Part shown: positions 1-9,409 of the stretch, in pieces
How the letters are laid out: every line of letters begins with the position of its first letter
Position numbering within the stretch: position 1 is the first letter of the stretch
Source: Halobacteriales archaeon YIM A00013
GTDB lineage: Archaea; Halobacteriota; Halobacteria; Halobacteriales; Haloarculaceae
Direction: 5' to 3'
Length of the DNA stretch: 64,000 nucleotides
Assembly: GCA_025041195.1 (NCBI GenBank)
Contig: JAKCFM010000001.1
Location: forward strand, 434,001 to 498,000
The notes under the pieces: model-generated
The model's database searches: none
Seen by the model: only the letters and a program-made list of their open reading frames with translations
What the model was told of the DNA's origin: nothing
Translations under genes and position numbers: made by a program

Positions 1-710
1 CGTGGGCTGTTGGTGTCGACGCGCTCTAGATCACGTGTTGCAGACACCTCTGCGTCGCCGGTTGCCTCCCCGTCGAGCATGATCGGGGAATGCTCGGCGA
101 TGAACTTCGTCTCCTTATCTTTGGGCGAGTACTGCAGCCCGGTTTCGTTGTCGTAGATCCCCAACTCCTCTGCGTATCGCTCAATCTCTGCATCACGGGG
201 CTTGTATCGATCCAGCCCCAGCAGCGTGCGTGCGTAATCAGCAACAAGCACAGAGAGTGCCTGTGCCGTTCCGCCGGCAGAGCGGATCGGGCCCGCGTAA
301 AACACCCGGACGAACTGCGAGCCATCGTCATTATCGAGCACCTCCACCCGATCGATCCCTTCGATCGGCGCGGCGACAACGCCCTCGGTCAACAGCGCAA
401 CGGCAGTCCGAACCGCCCCCTCGATCTTACCGGCCGTGGTTTCGTAGCTGCCGACAGTTCCGTCGGCAAAATCCTCTGCCAGCGCAAGCGCGGCCTCCTC
501 ACGGCTCATCGTTGCTTCGAGCTCGCGAACCCGATCCGCAACGCCCGGAATTCCAAGGATGTTCTCGACTCGGTCGGCCATGTCCTTTGCAACCGGAATC
601 TCGACCGATGTGGTCGGGTCACCACCTCGCTCGCGGGCGGCCTCAGCGGTCTCGAACGCGTCGTCGAGCTGCGATTCGATCTCCGCAAAGTACTGGTCGA
701 TGCCGGTCAC
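1..710 (-). CDS. polC: DNA polymerase D large subunit DP2, N-terminal part (runs off the left edge)
   Basis: Read on the minus strand from a GTG at 708-710, the frame stays open to the window edge and gives about 236 residues. The start reads MTGIDQYFAEIESQLDDAF, followed by conserved DP2 stretches VEIPVAKDMADRVE, AVALLTEGVVAAPIEGIDRV and YAGPIRSAGGTAQALSVLVA. These are the hallmark N-terminal blocks of the catalytic large subunit of archaeal family D polymerase, which replicates the chromosome together with the DP1 exonuclease subunit. The catalytic aspartates and the zinc-finger C-terminus lie outside the window. A second in-frame GTG at 717-719 would add three residues, and an in-frame stop lies a little further upstream. 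Haloarchaeal polC genes often carry inteins further on, which cannot be seen here. The identification is firm and the exact start less so. Confidence 0.93.
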   Translation of the reverse strand, partial: MTGIDQYFAEIESQLDDAFETAEAARERGGDPTTSVEIPVAKDMADRVENILGIPGVADRVRELEATMSREEAALALAEDFADGTVGSYETTAGKIEGAVRTAVALLTEGVVAAPIEGIDRVEVLDNDDGSQFVRVFYAGPIRSAGGTAQALSVLVADYARTLLGLDRYKPRDAEIERYAEELGIYDNETGLQYSPKDKETKFIAEHSPIMLDGEATGDAEVSATRDLERVDTNSP

Positions 711-888
711 AGCTCCCACAGCCCGCTCGGGGTATTCGACTCGCTGTCAGCTCCACGGCGGGGACGCCGGGAAACTCGCCACTGCTGGTCGGACTCGACG
801 CTCCAGTGATGCATGACTCTGACTCTGAGCGAGCACTGCAAAAAAGTTCCCGAACGGTCCAATTGAGTGAGCAGTCCGCACGCGTGTG

Positions 889-1098
889 TTATTGCCAGTC
901 AGCAAGCGCAAGCGCGTCACCAACTGGCATCGAAAGCCAGGCCCCATCGCGGCAGATGTCGGCAATGATGACATCGCCCGAGTCTTCTGCCATCATTACC
1001 TCGTGGTCGACGCACGACTTCGACGCCGGGGCCGTATTAGGCACCATAATCCCAGTTGGATCCTCATAAATATAAACGTAACGAAGACGTCGATCCAT
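889..1098 (-). CDS. Small conserved haloarchaeal protein (DUF7556-like)
   Basis: A 69-residue acidic protein lying upstream of polC on the same strand, 178 bp from the polymerase start. The C-terminal half, DVIIADICRDGAWLSMPV followed by GDALALADWQ, matches my memory of the short haloarchaeal family called DUF7556, whose members end in a similar Asp-Trp tail. It has no membrane segment, no cysteine cluster and no recognisable catalytic motif. A TATA-like element (GATATACGTACC on the minus strand, around 1112-1123) sits roughly 20-25 bp before the ATG, which suits a leaderless transcript. The function is unknown. The assignment rests on the C-terminal pattern and on codon use resembling real genes nearby. 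Confidence 0.7.
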   Translation of the reverse strand: MDRRLRYVYIYEDPTGIMVPNTAPASKSCVDHEVMMAEDSGDVIIADICRDGAWLSMPVGDALALADWQ

Positions 1099-1415
1099 GG
1101 TACATGTGTGGTACGTATATCAGCACTGAGATCCGTTGGGGATCCTCACGTGAGTGGATAGCAACGAACGCACAGTCGTCTCCTCCTGTGATATTGACGC
1201 CCTACTACCACCCAATTTCTGCATTTTAAATTGGACACATATGGTTTGTAATCTGAGTGATGATATTTGTATACAGTACACATGGACTGGCGTAAAATCG
1301 CAATACAGGGCTGGATTCGGCCGAACCTGTCGATTCGAATATTATCGAAAACAATATAGCATACCCCAATTACAACGGCAAATTTATCACCAAGGATCAT
1401 TGAGGTGGTGATGGA
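1099..1415. promoter_or_regulatory. AT-rich divergent intergenic region with a ribosome-binding site for the peptide-transporter operon
   Basis: 317 bp without a credible gene. It separates the minus-strand polC side from the plus-strand transporter operon. AT-rich tracts at about 1215-1260 and 1335-1385 could hold the promoter. GAGGTGGTGA at 1403-1412 lies just before the ATG at 1416 and is a good match to the archaeal anti-Shine-Dalgarno, so the first transporter gene is probably translated from a leadered mRNA, unlike many genes here. I see no tRNA or structured RNA in it. Confidence 0.55.
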
Positions 1416-3212
1416 ATGACAGACAATACCGGACTCTCGCGTCGGGGGTTCCTGAAGGCGACAGGTGGTGCGGCGGCGGCGGTGTCGGTCGCAGGCTGTA
1501 TCGGTAGCGACGACGGCGGTGACAGCGGTGATTCACAGACGCCACAGAAGGGTGGAACGCTGCAGCTGATCAACTCAACGATGAGCACGTTCGATCCGGT
1601 GGCGGCTGACGACACCGCATCTGGTCGGGTTATCCAGCAGCTTCACGACCCACTCGTGAACTACCCACACGGTGAGGTTGAAGTGCAGAACCTGCTGGCA
1701 AACTCGGTTGAGACCAACGAGGACAAGACGGTCTACACGTTCACGCTCAAAGAAGCAACGTTCCACAACGGCGATCCAGTGACCGCGAGCGACGTGGTCT
1801 ACTCGTTCGAGCGCGTTGCGGGCTCGCCGCACTCGGTCCGGAGCGATTTCATCCTCAGCTCGATCGGTGTCACCCACGACACTGACAGCGACGGCAACTA
1901 CCAGTCGGGCTCGCTCGGCGTCACTGCTGTCGATGAGAAAACCGTCGAGATGGAGATCGAGCAGCCGTTCCACGCGGTGCTCGAAGTGCTTGCATACAGC
2001 GCATTCGCGATCGTCCCCGAGGGGATTGTCGGCTCGCTCTCCGATGAGGGCTCGCCGGACAGTCCGTCCTCACAGTACGACGAGTTCGCGACGTCACAGC
2101 CTGTTGGTGCTGGACCGTTCCAGTTCGACCACTGGGAGCTCCAGACCGAAGCAGCTGTCAACCGGTTCGATGATTACCACGGCGAAGTGGCGAAAGTCGA
2201 CGATGTGCTCTGGCACGTCATCGAGGACGACTCGGCCGCCTTCAACAAGGCGATGGGTGGCGAAGCGGACATCTTCGCCATTCCGACGGCCAAATACGAG
2301 AAAAACAGCGTCTCCGAGGAGGAGACCGACGACAAAAACCGTGTCACCGGAACGTACGGTCCGGTGCGGGGCAAGACGCTCGATTATCTCAAATTCCCAG
2401 AGGTCGGCACGTACTACATTGCGTTCAACGAGCAGAACGTGATCAAGCCGGTTCGCCAGGCGGTTGCCTACGTCTTCAACCAGGAGAATTTCGTCGACAA
2501 CACGATGAAAGGTCGTGCGGATCCAGCATACCACCTCACGCCTGAGATCATCTATCCTGGTGGCACTGAGGCTGCAGAGCAACACGCCGAGCAGTATCCA
2601 TACAGCCCGGGAGAGAGCGACATTGAGTCGGCAAAGCAGGTGATGCAGGATGCCGGCTACGGTGAGAACAATCGCTACCAGCTCGAGTTCACTCATTACG
2701 AGTCGAACGTCTACGCGAAGCTGGCCCAACAGCTGCAACAGCAGCTCCAGGGGGCGTTCATTGATCTCTCGATCAACCAGTCCAACTTCCAGACGCTGCT
2801 CCAGCGCGGTGAGAACGGCAGAAACGAGCTCTACTCGCTCGGGTGGATTGCCGACTGGCCGCGTCCGGACAACTTCATGAAGCTGCTCTACCCGCCAAAC
2901 ACCGTCACGGGTGACCCCGCGTCGTACACGTATCTCGACTGGGGCCAGACGGACGAGTCGTCTGCAGCCGGTGCGGCAAGAACGGCGTTCGAGACGATCG
3001 AAAACAACCTCACGCCTACGCAGGAGTCCCAGGACACGCGGAACGCCGAGTACGTGAAGATGGAAGAGGCAAACTGGGAGGACGCAATGATCATCCCAAC
3101 CCATCACAACGTCGAAGAGCAGTTCAGTTTCCAGGATGTCCACATCCCTGATAAGTTCGGCGGAATGGGACGCTCTCGTAGCAAACACAATACGATCTGG
3201 AAAGAGCAGTAA
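1416..3212 (+). CDS. Peptide/oligopeptide ABC transporter substrate-binding lipoprotein (SBP family 5)
   Basis: A 598-residue solute-binding protein of the Dpp/Opp class. The N-terminus LSRRGFLKATGGAAAAVSVA followed by GC is a twin-arginine signal (R9-R10) ending in a lipobox with Cys28, so the protein should be exported folded and lipid-anchored on the outside of the membrane. A short Asp/Gly/Ser linker follows. The body has typical family-5 features, such as KGGTLQLINSTMSTFDPV near the start and FHNGDPVTASDVVYSFER around residues 110-130. It heads an operon with two permeases and two ATPases and therefore delivers ligand to them. Family members bind peptides but also nickel, sugars or other solutes, so peptide specificity is an inference. 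Confidence 0.93.
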   Translation: MTDNTGLSRRGFLKATGGAAAAVSVAGCIGSDDGGDSGDSQTPQKGGTLQLINSTMSTFDPVAADDTASGRVIQQLHDPLVNYPHGEVEVQNLLANSVETNEDKTVYTFTLKEATFHNGDPVTASDVVYSFERVAGSPHSVRSDFILSSIGVTHDTDSDGNYQSGSLGVTAVDEKTVEMEIEQPFHAVLEVLAYSAFAIVPEGIVGSLSDEGSPDSPSSQYDEFATSQPVGAGPFQFDHWELQTEAAVNRFDDYHGEVAKVDDVLWHVIEDDSAAFNKAMGGEADIFAIPTAKYEKNSVSEEETDDKNRVTGTYGPVRGKTLDYLKFPEVGTYYIAFNEQNVIKPVRQAVAYVFNQENFVDNTMKGRADPAYHLTPEIIYPGGTEAAEQHAEQYPYSPGESDIESAKQVMQDAGYGENNRYQLEFTHYESNVYAKLAQQLQQQLQGAFIDLSINQSNFQTLLQRGENGRNELYSLGWIADWPRPDNFMKLLYPPNTVTGDPASYTYLDWGQTDESSAAGAARTAFETIENNLTPTQESQDTRNAEYVKMEEANWEDAMIIPTHHNVEEQFSFQDVHIPDKFGGMGRSRSKHNTIWKEQ

Positions 3213-3348
3213 ACGCGGAATAGATCGTCTATAACCGCCATTTTTCAGTGCGTACGCAGGCGTCTAAGCGAAAGAAATAATTGCCACAAACAAAAATGCA
3301 GCAACGTATGTTACCCGTACACCAATGCGCACGGAGGGGTGAGCAGCC

Positions 3349-4392
3349 GTGAGTCGGTGGAACTACTTCCTCCGGCGATTGGTGCTTGCCGTCCCGGTGG
3401 TTTTCGTCGCAATGTCCGCAGTGTTTGTTATCTTGCGGGCAGGGCCACTGGATCCGGTCGCAGCGATTTTAGGACAGAGACAGAACCCAGTACTCGCCCA
3501 TCAGATTCGACTACAGCTCGGGATCATCCGTCCGGATGGCTCCCCCGTCCCGCTGTGGGAGCAGTATCTCGAATTCATGTGGGGACTTATTACGCTCGAA
3601 TTCGGTCAGTCGTGGGTGATTAGTCGTGGGACGCCGGTGATGGATCTCATCGTCGCCCGGGCACCGATTACGATCTGGCTGGGCTTTTGGTCAGTGATGA
3701 TCGCCCTACTCATCGGCATTCCGCTGGGCTTCTACGCAGGACTGAATCCAAACACCTCGTCGGATTATCTCGCCTCCTTTGGCGGGATCGTCTGGCGGGC
3801 AATGCCGAACTTCTGGCTGGCGATCATTCTCTCCAGCGTGCTCGTGAGTTCGCAGTTTTTCACCGAATCCCTGTTCGGTGTGGCCCTCTCCTGGCGAGAG
3901 TGGCTCTGGGACACCGGCGTGATTGGTGGGCCACCACTCGACAATCTGGCCGACCCAGAGCAGCTGTTCGCGGCGATCAAATGGATCATGCCGGCCGCGA
4001 TCGTCCTGGGCTCGTCCTCGATGGGCAACGAAATGCGAATCGGCCGGACGGCCGTCCTCGAAACGATCAACTCGAACTACATCGAAACCGCTCGGGCAAA
4101 AGGGCTCACGGGCCGGGTCATCGTCTGGAAACACGTCTTTCGTAACGCGTTGATCCCGCTCGTGCCGATCATTTCGGGTGAGGCGTTCTTGCTCGTCGGC
4201 GGGTCGGTGCTCGTCGAGCTCGTGTTCGGTATCAACGGCCTTGGCAAGCTCACGTTCGATGCGATCAGCTCCGCTGATCTCACGATGGCTGGTGGAATCC
4301 TGTTCATCTTCGCCGTGTTCTTACAAATCATGAACATCATCCAGGACTTTCTCTACACGCTAATCGATCCACGAATCGGGTACGAACAATAA
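3349..4392 (+). CDS. dppB: Peptide ABC transporter permease, DppB type
   Basis: A 347-residue inner permease subunit with about six membrane segments. It opens with a basic stretch and a hydrophobic helix (RRLVLAVPVVFVAMSAVFVI), as in DppB/OppB. The cytoplasmic coupling helix (EAA loop) is visible around residues 240-270 as IETARAKGLTGRVIVWKHVF, where the permease docks on the ATPases. The C-terminal YTLIDPRIGYE is the usual end of the DppB family. It starts 136 bp after the binding protein at a GTG and its stop overlaps the start of the next permease by one base. It forms the channel with DppC. Confidence 0.93.
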   Translation: MSRWNYFLRRLVLAVPVVFVAMSAVFVILRAGPLDPVAAILGQRQNPVLAHQIRLQLGIIRPDGSPVPLWEQYLEFMWGLITLEFGQSWVISRGTPVMDLIVARAPITIWLGFWSVMIALLIGIPLGFYAGLNPNTSSDYLASFGGIVWRAMPNFWLAIILSSVLVSSQFFTESLFGVALSWREWLWDTGVIGGPPLDNLADPEQLFAAIKWIMPAAIVLGSSSMGNEMRIGRTAVLETINSNYIETARAKGLTGRVIVWKHVFRNALIPLVPIISGEAFLLVGGSVLVELVFGINGLGKLTFDAISSADLTMAGGILFIFAVFLQIMNIIQDFLYTLIDPRIGYEQ

Positions 4393-5891
4393 TGAGCAAA
4401 ACAGTTACACAGACGAAGTCGCTTGGCGAGCGGATCCTTGCACAGCCCGGCCCGGCACTCGTGTGGGTGCTCGGCCTGCTGCTACTGTGTGCGCTTGAGA
4501 TGGGCGCGATTGCGGAGATGACAGTGGCGATCGTGGGTGGGCTCGCAAGTTCGTTCGCCGCCGTCGCAACTGCCGTGCTCGGTGGGCCCGTGATGCCTTC
4601 CATAGCAGGGACGATCGCCGGCGGGCTAGAGAGTGCCACAACCATTGCCGCCGGCTTGCCAGATCTGGTGAGCCGATCGGTGATTCCGAACCAGGGATAT
4701 CAGACGCCTGATGGCGTCTGGCACGGCACGTTCCTCGGTCTGGAGCCGAAATACGCCTGGTTGCTCAGGGTGGCACTCGTGTATGGCTACATCTTCGTGT
4801 TTCTCTGGTGGCTCTGGCGTGGCTACCGCGCGTACGTGGACCACTACCGGACGGCCGATTGGACACCTCGTGACGACATGGTCCGCCGGCTTCGCTCGCA
4901 CAGCTGGGGGAAGTTCGGGCTGGTCGTCGTGATCTGTTTCGTCGGGATGGCGATGTTCGCGCCAACGATCAGTCCGTCGACGGGCGAGCAGAACATGTAC
5001 AACATGAACGCCTACGACATCCAGTACTACAATTCCGACGCCGGATCTGTCGAGGAGATCTCCGTTCTCCAGGCGAACTTTCAGTCAGCTTCACAGGGGA
5101 GTGGCTCGCAGAACGTCGGCCTGTGGCAGTATGACGATTTCGACCGATTCCACCCGTTCGGAACGCTCACGTCACCCGGACAGGATCTGTTCACGTTCAT
5201 GGCCTACGGCGCCAGAATCTCGTTGCTGGTTGGCTCCGTTGCGATCGGGATTGCGCTTGCCCTCGCCGCTGGGCTCGGCATGATCACTGCCTACTACAAG
5301 GGGCTTGCCGATCTGACAGTGGTGTTCGTCAGCGATACCATTCAGTCGCTGCCGTCGCTACTGGTGTTGATGCTCGCATCGATGGTCTTCAGTCACCACT
5401 GGCTTGGGAAGATCTATAACGGTGGCCTCCTGCTAGCAGTTATGTTTGGTATCGTGTACTTCCCGAATATGTGGCGGTCTATCCGTGGTCCGGCGTTGCA
5501 AGTGGCTGAAGAGGAATGGGTCGATGCAGCAAAAAGCTACGGCCAGCGCTCAAGCACGACGATGCGGAAACACATGTTACCGTACATACTGGGCTATCTG
5601 CTGATCTACGGGTCGATGTCGATCGGTGGTGTCATCATTGGAACTGCCGGCCTGACGTTCCTTGGCTTTGGCATCAATCCGCCAATCCCCGAGTGGGGAC
5701 GGGCGATCAGCATGGGTCAGGCGTACGTGACGACGCCCGCGTGGCACATTTCGTTGCTGCCCGGGCTGTTGATTGTGGTCGTCGTGACGGGCTTTAACGC
5801 GCTCGGTGATGGCATCCGAGACGCAATGGACCCCGAAAGCGAAGGTGAAGATACCAGTGCCGGTGTCGGCGCCACCGGTGGAGGTGCGTAA
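4392..5891 (+). CDS. dppC: Peptide ABC transporter permease, DppC type, with long N-terminal extension
   Basis: 499 residues, against roughly 300 for bacterial DppC. The normal permease core occupies about residues 255-480, with the coupling helix AAKSYGQRSSTTMRKHMLPY near 377-396 and the typical end GINPPIPEWGRAIS, then GDGIRDAMDPE. The first 170 residues add two or three hydrophobic segments and a loop. A conserved-looking segment before the core (HSWGKFGLVVVICFVGMAMF) corresponds to the usual first helix. Between that helix and the core lies a polar outer segment of about 60 residues. The extra N-terminal membrane region resembles other haloarchaeal DppC proteins I remember. The C-terminus is acidic and glycine-rich. 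Translationally coupled to dppB. Confidence 0.92.
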   Translation: MSKTVTQTKSLGERILAQPGPALVWVLGLLLLCALEMGAIAEMTVAIVGGLASSFAAVATAVLGGPVMPSIAGTIAGGLESATTIAAGLPDLVSRSVIPNQGYQTPDGVWHGTFLGLEPKYAWLLRVALVYGYIFVFLWWLWRGYRAYVDHYRTADWTPRDDMVRRLRSHSWGKFGLVVVICFVGMAMFAPTISPSTGEQNMYNMNAYDIQYYNSDAGSVEEISVLQANFQSASQGSGSQNVGLWQYDDFDRFHPFGTLTSPGQDLFTFMAYGARISLLVGSVAIGIALALAAGLGMITAYYKGLADLTVVFVSDTIQSLPSLLVLMLASMVFSHHWLGKIYNGGLLLAVMFGIVYFPNMWRSIRGPALQVAEEEWVDAAKSYGQRSSTTMRKHMLPYILGYLLIYGSMSIGGVIIGTAGLTFLGFGINPPIPEWGRAISMGQAYVTTPAWHISLLPGLLIVVVVTGFNALGDGIRDAMDPESEGEDTSAGVGATGGGA

Positions 5892-5895
5892 AGGA

Positions 5896-7251
5896 ATGGC
5901 AACACCAGTATCACAGACGACGACGGAGTCACCACTGCTGTCGGTGAGGGACCTGCAGACCTCGTTTTTCACCGACAAAGAAACGATACGTGCGGTCGAT
6001 CGGATCAGCTTCGACATTCATCGGGGTGAGACCGTTGGGATCGTCGGCGAGTCCGGATCCGGAAAGAGCGTGACAGCACGCTCAATCATGGGCCTCGTCG
6101 ACTCCCCCGGTCGCATTGTCGGTGGGAGCGTGCAGTTCAGCGACGCGGATACGGTCGAACGGCTGGCCGAGGAGTATCCAGACCAGACGATCGATCTCGC
6201 CGATATTCGTGCGGAGCACGATCCAGCAACACTCATCGAACAGCTACAGTCCCGTGGAGCCGATCTCACACGACTGAACGGTCCGGAACTGGCCGATCGT
6301 GATCCAGTTGAGCTCGTCCGGGAAAAAGCAATCACAATGAGCGACCTCGTGGCCGGTGGCTACACCGACCAGCTCGGCATCACCGACGAGGACGAGTATA
6401 TCGTCCGCGAGGCAGACGGCGGGGGCTTTGTGGACATCACGGGCGCATCGGAGGCAGCCTATCGGAAGATCCGCGGTCGCGGCATCGCGATGATTTTCCA
6501 GGATCCGCTCACCTCACTGAACCCGGTGTACACGGTTGGAAATCAGATCAAAGAGGCAATTCGCCTCCACCAGGGATTACAGGGCGACGAAGCCCACCAG
6601 GAAGCGATTCGCCTTCTTGAGTCGGTCTCGATCCCGGATGCCCATCGACGCGTCGATGAGTATCCACACGAGTTCTCCGGTGGGATGCGCCAGCGAGCGG
6701 TGATCGCAATGGCGCTCGCGTGTAAACCACAGCTCCTGATCTGTGATGAGCCGACAACGGCGCTCGACGTGACGATCCAGGCACAGATCCTAGAGCTGCT
6801 GATGGAGATTCAGGAGGATCGCGATCTGGCGATCATGTTCATCACACACGACATGGGTGTGATTGCCGAGATCGCGGATCAGGTCAACGTGATGTACTCC
6901 GGCGAGCTGGTCGAGAAGGCGCCGGTTGAATCGGTCTTTGGCGCTCCGAAACATCCCTACACGCAGGGGTTACTGGAATCGATTCCGGGTCGTCACCCCG
7001 ACGAGGACCGCCTGCGGACGATCGAGGGCGACGTTCCGACACCGAACGAAGAACCAACGTACTGTCGGTTCGCCCCACGCTGTCCGAAGGCCTTTGACGC
7101 GTGTGATGTTGTCCATCCCGTCAACGTTGACGTAACCGATGATGAAGACGATACGCACACGGCGGCGTGTCTGTTGTATCCGGAGGAGCTCTCCGAGAAC
7201 GATGCGGTAAACCATCACCGCGAGCGCGGTGATGGAGGTGATGAACAATGA
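5896..7251 (+). CDS. dppD: Peptide ABC transporter ATPase, DppD type, with inserted domain
   Basis: 451 residues from the ATG at 5896, which follows the dppC stop by four bases and has AAAGGA in front of it. An upstream in-frame start inside dppC (5806) is unlikely. Walker A is GESGSGKS near residue 50, the Q-loop [11 protein letters not shown] near 200, the signature FSGGMRQR near 259 and Walker [13 protein letters not shown] near 280. The C-terminal oligopeptide-transporter segment holds [14 protein letters not shown] near 388. An acidic insertion of roughly 110 residues (about 75-185) lies between Walker A and the Q-loop, where bacterial homologues have only a short loop. It energises uptake together with DppF. 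Confidence 0.93.
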   Translation: MATPVSQTTTESPLLSVRDLQTSFFTDKETIRAVDRISFDIHRGETVGIVGESGSGKSVTARSIMGLVDSPGRIVGGSVQFSDADTVERLAEEYPDQTIDLADIRAEHDPATLIEQLQSRGADLTRLNGPELADRDPVELVREKAITMSDLVAGGYTDQLGITDEDEYIVREADGGGFVDITGASEAAYRKIRGRGIAMIFQDPLTSLNPVYTVGNQIKEAIRLHQGLQGDEAHQEAIRLLESVSIPDAHRRVDEYPHEFSGGMRQRAVIAMALACKPQLLICDEPTTALDVTIQAQILELLMEIQEDRDLAIMFITHDMGVIAEIADQVNVMYSGELVEKAPVESVFGAPKHPYTQGLLESIPGRHPDEDRLRTIEGDVPTPNEEPTYCRFAPRCPKAFDACDVVHPVNVDVTDDEDDTHTAACLLYPEELSENDAVNHHRERGDGGDEQ

Positions 7252-8885
7252 GTGAGCTGCTCGAAGAAGACTCGCCAACGAGGACAGATGACGGCCCGCT
7301 CGTCGAGGTCAACGGGCTGAAAACGTACTACGACACCGGTGGGCTATTCGGCTCGAATCCGGTGAAGGCTGTCGATGGCGTTGATTTTGCCATCGACCGT
7401 GGTGAGACGCTCGGGCTGGTCGGCGAATCCGGCAGCGGAAAGACTACGCTCGGCAGAACGCTTGTCCAGCTCGAATCGGCGACCGAGGGCGAGGTGCTGT
7501 TCGATGGTACCGACGTCACGACGCTTTCTGGCTCCGATCTCAAAAACTGGCGTCGTGAGGCCCAGATCGTCTTTCAGGACCCGGAATCGAGTCTGAATCA
7601 CCGGATGACGATCGGTGAGATCATCCGCGAACCGCTCGACGTTCACGGCTGGCCCAACTTTTCGGTTGCCGTCAACGATCCAGACGACCGATCCGTCTCG
7701 GTGTCAGGCGACGGTACGCGCGCTGAGCCGAACGACGCAGCTGACATCACGGTTGAGCTCGCCGGTGCAGCGCCGACGATAGCAGTTCGTGATGCGCTCG
7801 CGATGACCGCCGATTCGGTGGATGTCTCGGTTTCCGAGCAGTCATCGTCGGTCTCGGTCTCGGTCTCGGTCGCCGTCTCGAAGGACCAGCTTCGGCGCGC
7901 CCGCGTCAGAGAGCTGCTCGAAACCGTTGGCCTCCGTGAGGAACACTACTACCGATACCCACACCAGTTCTCGGGCGGACAGCGCCAGCGTGTCGGCATT
8001 GCCCGATCGCTTGCGCTTGAGCCGGAGTTCGTCGTGCTCGACGAGCCAGTGAGTGCGCTCGACGTCTCCGTGCAGGCAAAGATTCTCAACCTGCTTGACG
8101 ATCTCCAGTCCGAGTTCGGACTGACGTATCTGTTCATTGCACACGATCTCTCGGTGGTTCGCCACATCTGTGACCGGGTCGCCGTGATGTATCTCGGACA
8201 CATCATGGAGATCGGTGAGACTGAAGAGCTGTTCCAGAACCCTGAGAACCCGTACACCTACTCGCTGTTGTCAGCGATTCCGGAACCGGATCCGACGGCT
8301 GACCGCGAGCGGGTCACCCTCCGTGGAACGCCACCGAGTCCGCGTGATCCCCCGTCTGGCTGTCCGTTCAGCACGCGCTGTCCCGTGAAGATCAGGCCCA
8401 AGGAATTTCGGGATGTCGATGAGCACACCTGGGAGAGCGTCGAGACGCTCCGAGAGATTCTCCGCGAACGAGAGGATCGAGAAATGGGGGTCAGAGACCA
8501 CGCGAAAGCACTGCTGGGACTCGAAACCGGCTTTGAAGACTTCGTTGATGTGGCCGAAGAGGTGTTCACTCGCAATGGAAGTCTCGACGCCAAGGGCGTT
8601 GAAACTGCAGAGCGTACCGACGCTGCCCGCATCGATGGAGCGCTTGATGATGTCGATCCCGTCGCTCGTGAGCCGCTCAAAGAAGCGATCGAACTCGTGC
8701 TCGCCGACAAGGAGACACAAGCACACGAGCTCCTCATCGAAACGTTCGAATCTGACTGTGGCGAACAGTCGCCAGAACACCACACGGTGAGCGACTCCGG
8801 GAGAACGAGCTACTGTCACCGTCACCGAACGGAGTTCGATGACACGGCGGTCGCCTTCGACGACCTCCTGTCGAGCGCTGAGTGA
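7248..8885 (+). CDS. dppF: Peptide ABC transporter ATPase, DppF type, with two inserted segments
   Basis: 545 residues against about 330 in bacteria. It overlaps the dppD stop by four bases. Walker [10 protein letters not shown] lies near residue 60, the Q-loop [14 protein letters not shown] near 106, the signature [10 protein letters not shown] near 243 and Walker [12 protein letters not shown] near 262. An insertion of about 85 residues (roughly 133-220) lies between Q-loop and signature and ends in a Val-Ser repeat tract. A second insertion of about 130 residues splits the C-terminal Cys-containing segment, which starts at CPFSTRCP (near 372) and resumes at [10 protein letters not shown] near the end. 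The rest of the nucleotide-binding fold is intact, so it should be active as partner of DppD. Confidence 0.92.
   Translation: MSELLEEDSPTRTDDGPLVEVNGLKTYYDTGGLFGSNPVKAVDGVDFAIDRGETLGLVGESGSGKTTLGRTLVQLESATEGEVLFDGTDVTTLSGSDLKNWRREAQIVFQDPESSLNHRMTIGEIIREPLDVHGWPNFSVAVNDPDDRSVSVSGDGTRAEPNDAADITVELAGAAPTIAVRDALAMTADSVDVSVSEQSSSVSVSVSVAVSKDQLRRARVRELLETVGLREEHYYRYPHQFSGGQRQRVGIARSLALEPEFVVLDEPVSALDVSVQAKILNLLDDLQSEFGLTYLFIAHDLSVVRHICDRVAVMYLGHIMEIGETEELFQNPENPYTYSLLSAIPEPDPTADRERVTLRGTPPSPRDPPSGCPFSTRCPVKIRPKEFRDVDEHTWESVETLREILREREDREMGVRDHAKALLGLETGFEDFVDVAEEVFTRNGSLDAKGVETAERTDAARIDGALDDVDPVAREPLKEAIELVLADKETQAHELLIETFESDCGEQSPEHHTVSDSGRTSYCHRHRTEFDDTAVAFDDLLSSAE
7851..7880 (+). repeat. Hexanucleotide tract encoding a Val-Ser repeat in DppF
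   Basis: Five consecutive 6-bp units, four of them GTCTCG and one GTCGCC, encode [10 protein letters not shown]. The tract lies in the inserted segment of the DppF-type ATPase just before the helical signature region. A change of unit number would keep the reading frame. Confidence 0.8.
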
Positions 8886-9283
8886 TGGCCACCGGATCTT
8901 CCGTTCGGTATCGCCAGCTCCTCGATCTGCTCGTTTACGACGCGGCGATCACGACGGTCGTGCTCGCCGTCGGGCTGCTCATCGGTCTCATCACCGGTGG
9001 CGGGCTGGTGACGGCGAAGTTTGCCCTGTTCGTCGGGGGCTTCGTGCTGCTTGCGATCGGCACGTTCAAACTCCGACCGCGACCGCCGTGGAAAGGCGAC
9101 TCTCGGATTCCATCAATGGACGAACAGCCGCTTCAGATCTGGCTGTACGACCACTGGCCGCTCGACGCACACGGCTGTCAGGCCCCCGATCGGCTGCCGA
9201 TCGGACTAAAAATCATGGGTGCGGGCTTGCTCGTGCTCCTGGTTTCGTTCGTCATGGAGTCCGTCTTTGGCGTCGTTCGGTGA
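8882..9283 (+). CDS. Small haloarchaeal membrane protein at the end of the transporter operon (DUF7555-like)
   Basis: About 133 residues. It starts at GTG 8882 or ATG 8885, overlapping the dppF stop, so it is translationally coupled to the transporter. Three hydrophobic segments are visible: [17 protein letters not shown], the next around [16 protein letters not shown], and a C-terminal one around [17 protein letters not shown]. Between the second and third is a polar loop with RPRPPW and the dipeptide HG. The size and this loop fit the haloarchaeal family I remember as DUF7555. Its position suggests a membrane accessory of the importer, but nothing shows a specific role. Confidence 0.75.
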   Translation: MMATGSSVRYRQLLDLLVYDAAITTVVLAVGLLIGLITGGGLVTAKFALFVGGFVLLAIGTFKLRPRPPWKGDSRIPSMDEQPLQIWLYDHWPLDAHGCQAPDRLPIGLKIMGAGLLVLLVSFVMESVFGVVR

Positions 9284-9409
9284 CCGATTGCCCGAAACAT
9301 ATTAACTACTTTTTTCATACGTGTTATTTTTGATCAGTCAATGGACGAATACTCGCTTCTCGTTGCTGTAGAGAGTGAGGTTTAATGCCTGGGCGTCCCA
9401 GCTGTCAGT

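Noticed and set aside
90-809. Long plus-strand reading frame over the polC region
   Set aside because: It is the shadow of the minus-strand polC frame; the minus frame encodes unmistakable DP2 sequence.
1146-1411. Overlapping 84-85 residue frames on both strands between polC side and transporter
   Set aside because: AT-rich, Tyr/Cys/Arg-rich products without family features; the region is better read as a promoter.
2094-3188. 364-residue minus-strand frame within the binding-protein gene
   Set aside because: Leu/Arg/Val-rich shadow of a clear SBP family 5 gene; high-GC codon bias keeps antisense frames open.
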